A DNA stretch of 6,640 bases from positions 1 to 6,640 of the forward strand of contig CABVBR010000118.1 of NCBI GenBank assembly GCA_902496645.1, read 5' to 3'. The first letter of the stretch is position 1; every line of letters begins with the position of its first letter. A program made the position numbers and the translations under genes. Below, in pieces: positions 6,591 to 6,640 of the stretch. The DNA comes from an uncultured Collinsella sp. (GTDB lineage Bacteria; Actinomycetota; Coriobacteriia; Coriobacteriales; Coriobacteriaceae). The notes under the pieces were generated by a model, which searched no databases, was not told where the DNA came from, and saw only the letters and a program-made list of their open reading frames with translations.

Positions 6591-6640
6591 ATGGCAGCTG
6601 CACAGCCGCTTAAGATTCGCATGGTTGCCGGACTTGGCAA
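6591..6640 (+). CDS. pth: Probable peptidyl-tRNA hydrolase, 5' end only
   Basis: Only the first 16 codons and part of a 17th lie in the window, giving MAAAQPLKIRMVAGLG and then probably N. The pattern of short N-terminus, a basic residue, then hydrophobic residues and GLGN matches the start of bacterial peptidyl-tRNA hydrolase, which frees tRNA from stalled peptidyl-tRNA. The position after glmU and prs fits the conserved glmU-prs-pth order and carries much of the weight. The ATG has GGAAGGA (6579-6585) five bases upstream. The catalytic His, Asp and Asn residues are outside the window, so the call stays probable. Confidence 0.72.
   Translation, partial: MAAAQPLKIRMVAGLG

Noticed and set aside
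1..6640. CRISPR arrays, transposase genes, phage genes
   Set aside because: No regularly spaced direct repeats and no recombinase or phage-like protein in any frame.

Overview
The window looks like chromosomal DNA from a high-GC Gram-positive gut actinobacterium, most likely Coriobacteriia and Collinsella-like. This rests on GC content, codon choice, AGGAG-type ribosome binding sites, the glmU-prs-pth gene order and the energy-coupling factor (ECF) transporter. The genus is inferred from general familiarity, not from a search.

Layout: positions 1-327 hold no convincing gene, but contain a 156-nt palindromic element (127-282) with perfect 27-nt inverted arms. Positions 328-3576 are a minus-strand operon of three tightly coupled genes for one ECF-type vitamin or micronutrient importer. 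In transcription order these are the membrane coupling protein EcfT, an ATPase with two fused nucleotide-binding domains, and a substrate-binding S component. A divergent control region (3577-3775) separates this operon from plus-strand housekeeping genes: glmU (3776-5188), a terminator, prs (5380-6366), a very long terminator hairpin, and the first 50 bases of a probable pth (from 6591).

How the genes work together: the ECF proteins would form one ATP-driven importer whose substrate cannot be read from sequence. GlmU makes UDP-N-acetylglucosamine for peptidoglycan. Prs makes PRPP for nucleotide, histidine, tryptophan and NAD synthesis. Pth recycles peptidyl-tRNA. The glmU-prs-pth order is a known conserved bacterial neighbourhood and has no obvious functional tie to the transporter.

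Most of the window is ordinary. The part that deserves a second look is the long linker between the two ATPase domains. It is encoded by a less GC-rich stretch of exactly 201 nt (67 codons), bounded by symmetric inverted repeats (1701-1901), which looks like an in-frame palindromic insertion. At its edge, on the coding strand, is an in-frame A AAA AAC slippery heptamer. A -1 shift there would give a 274-residue protein with only the first ATPase domain. No previously undescribed multi-gene system was found.
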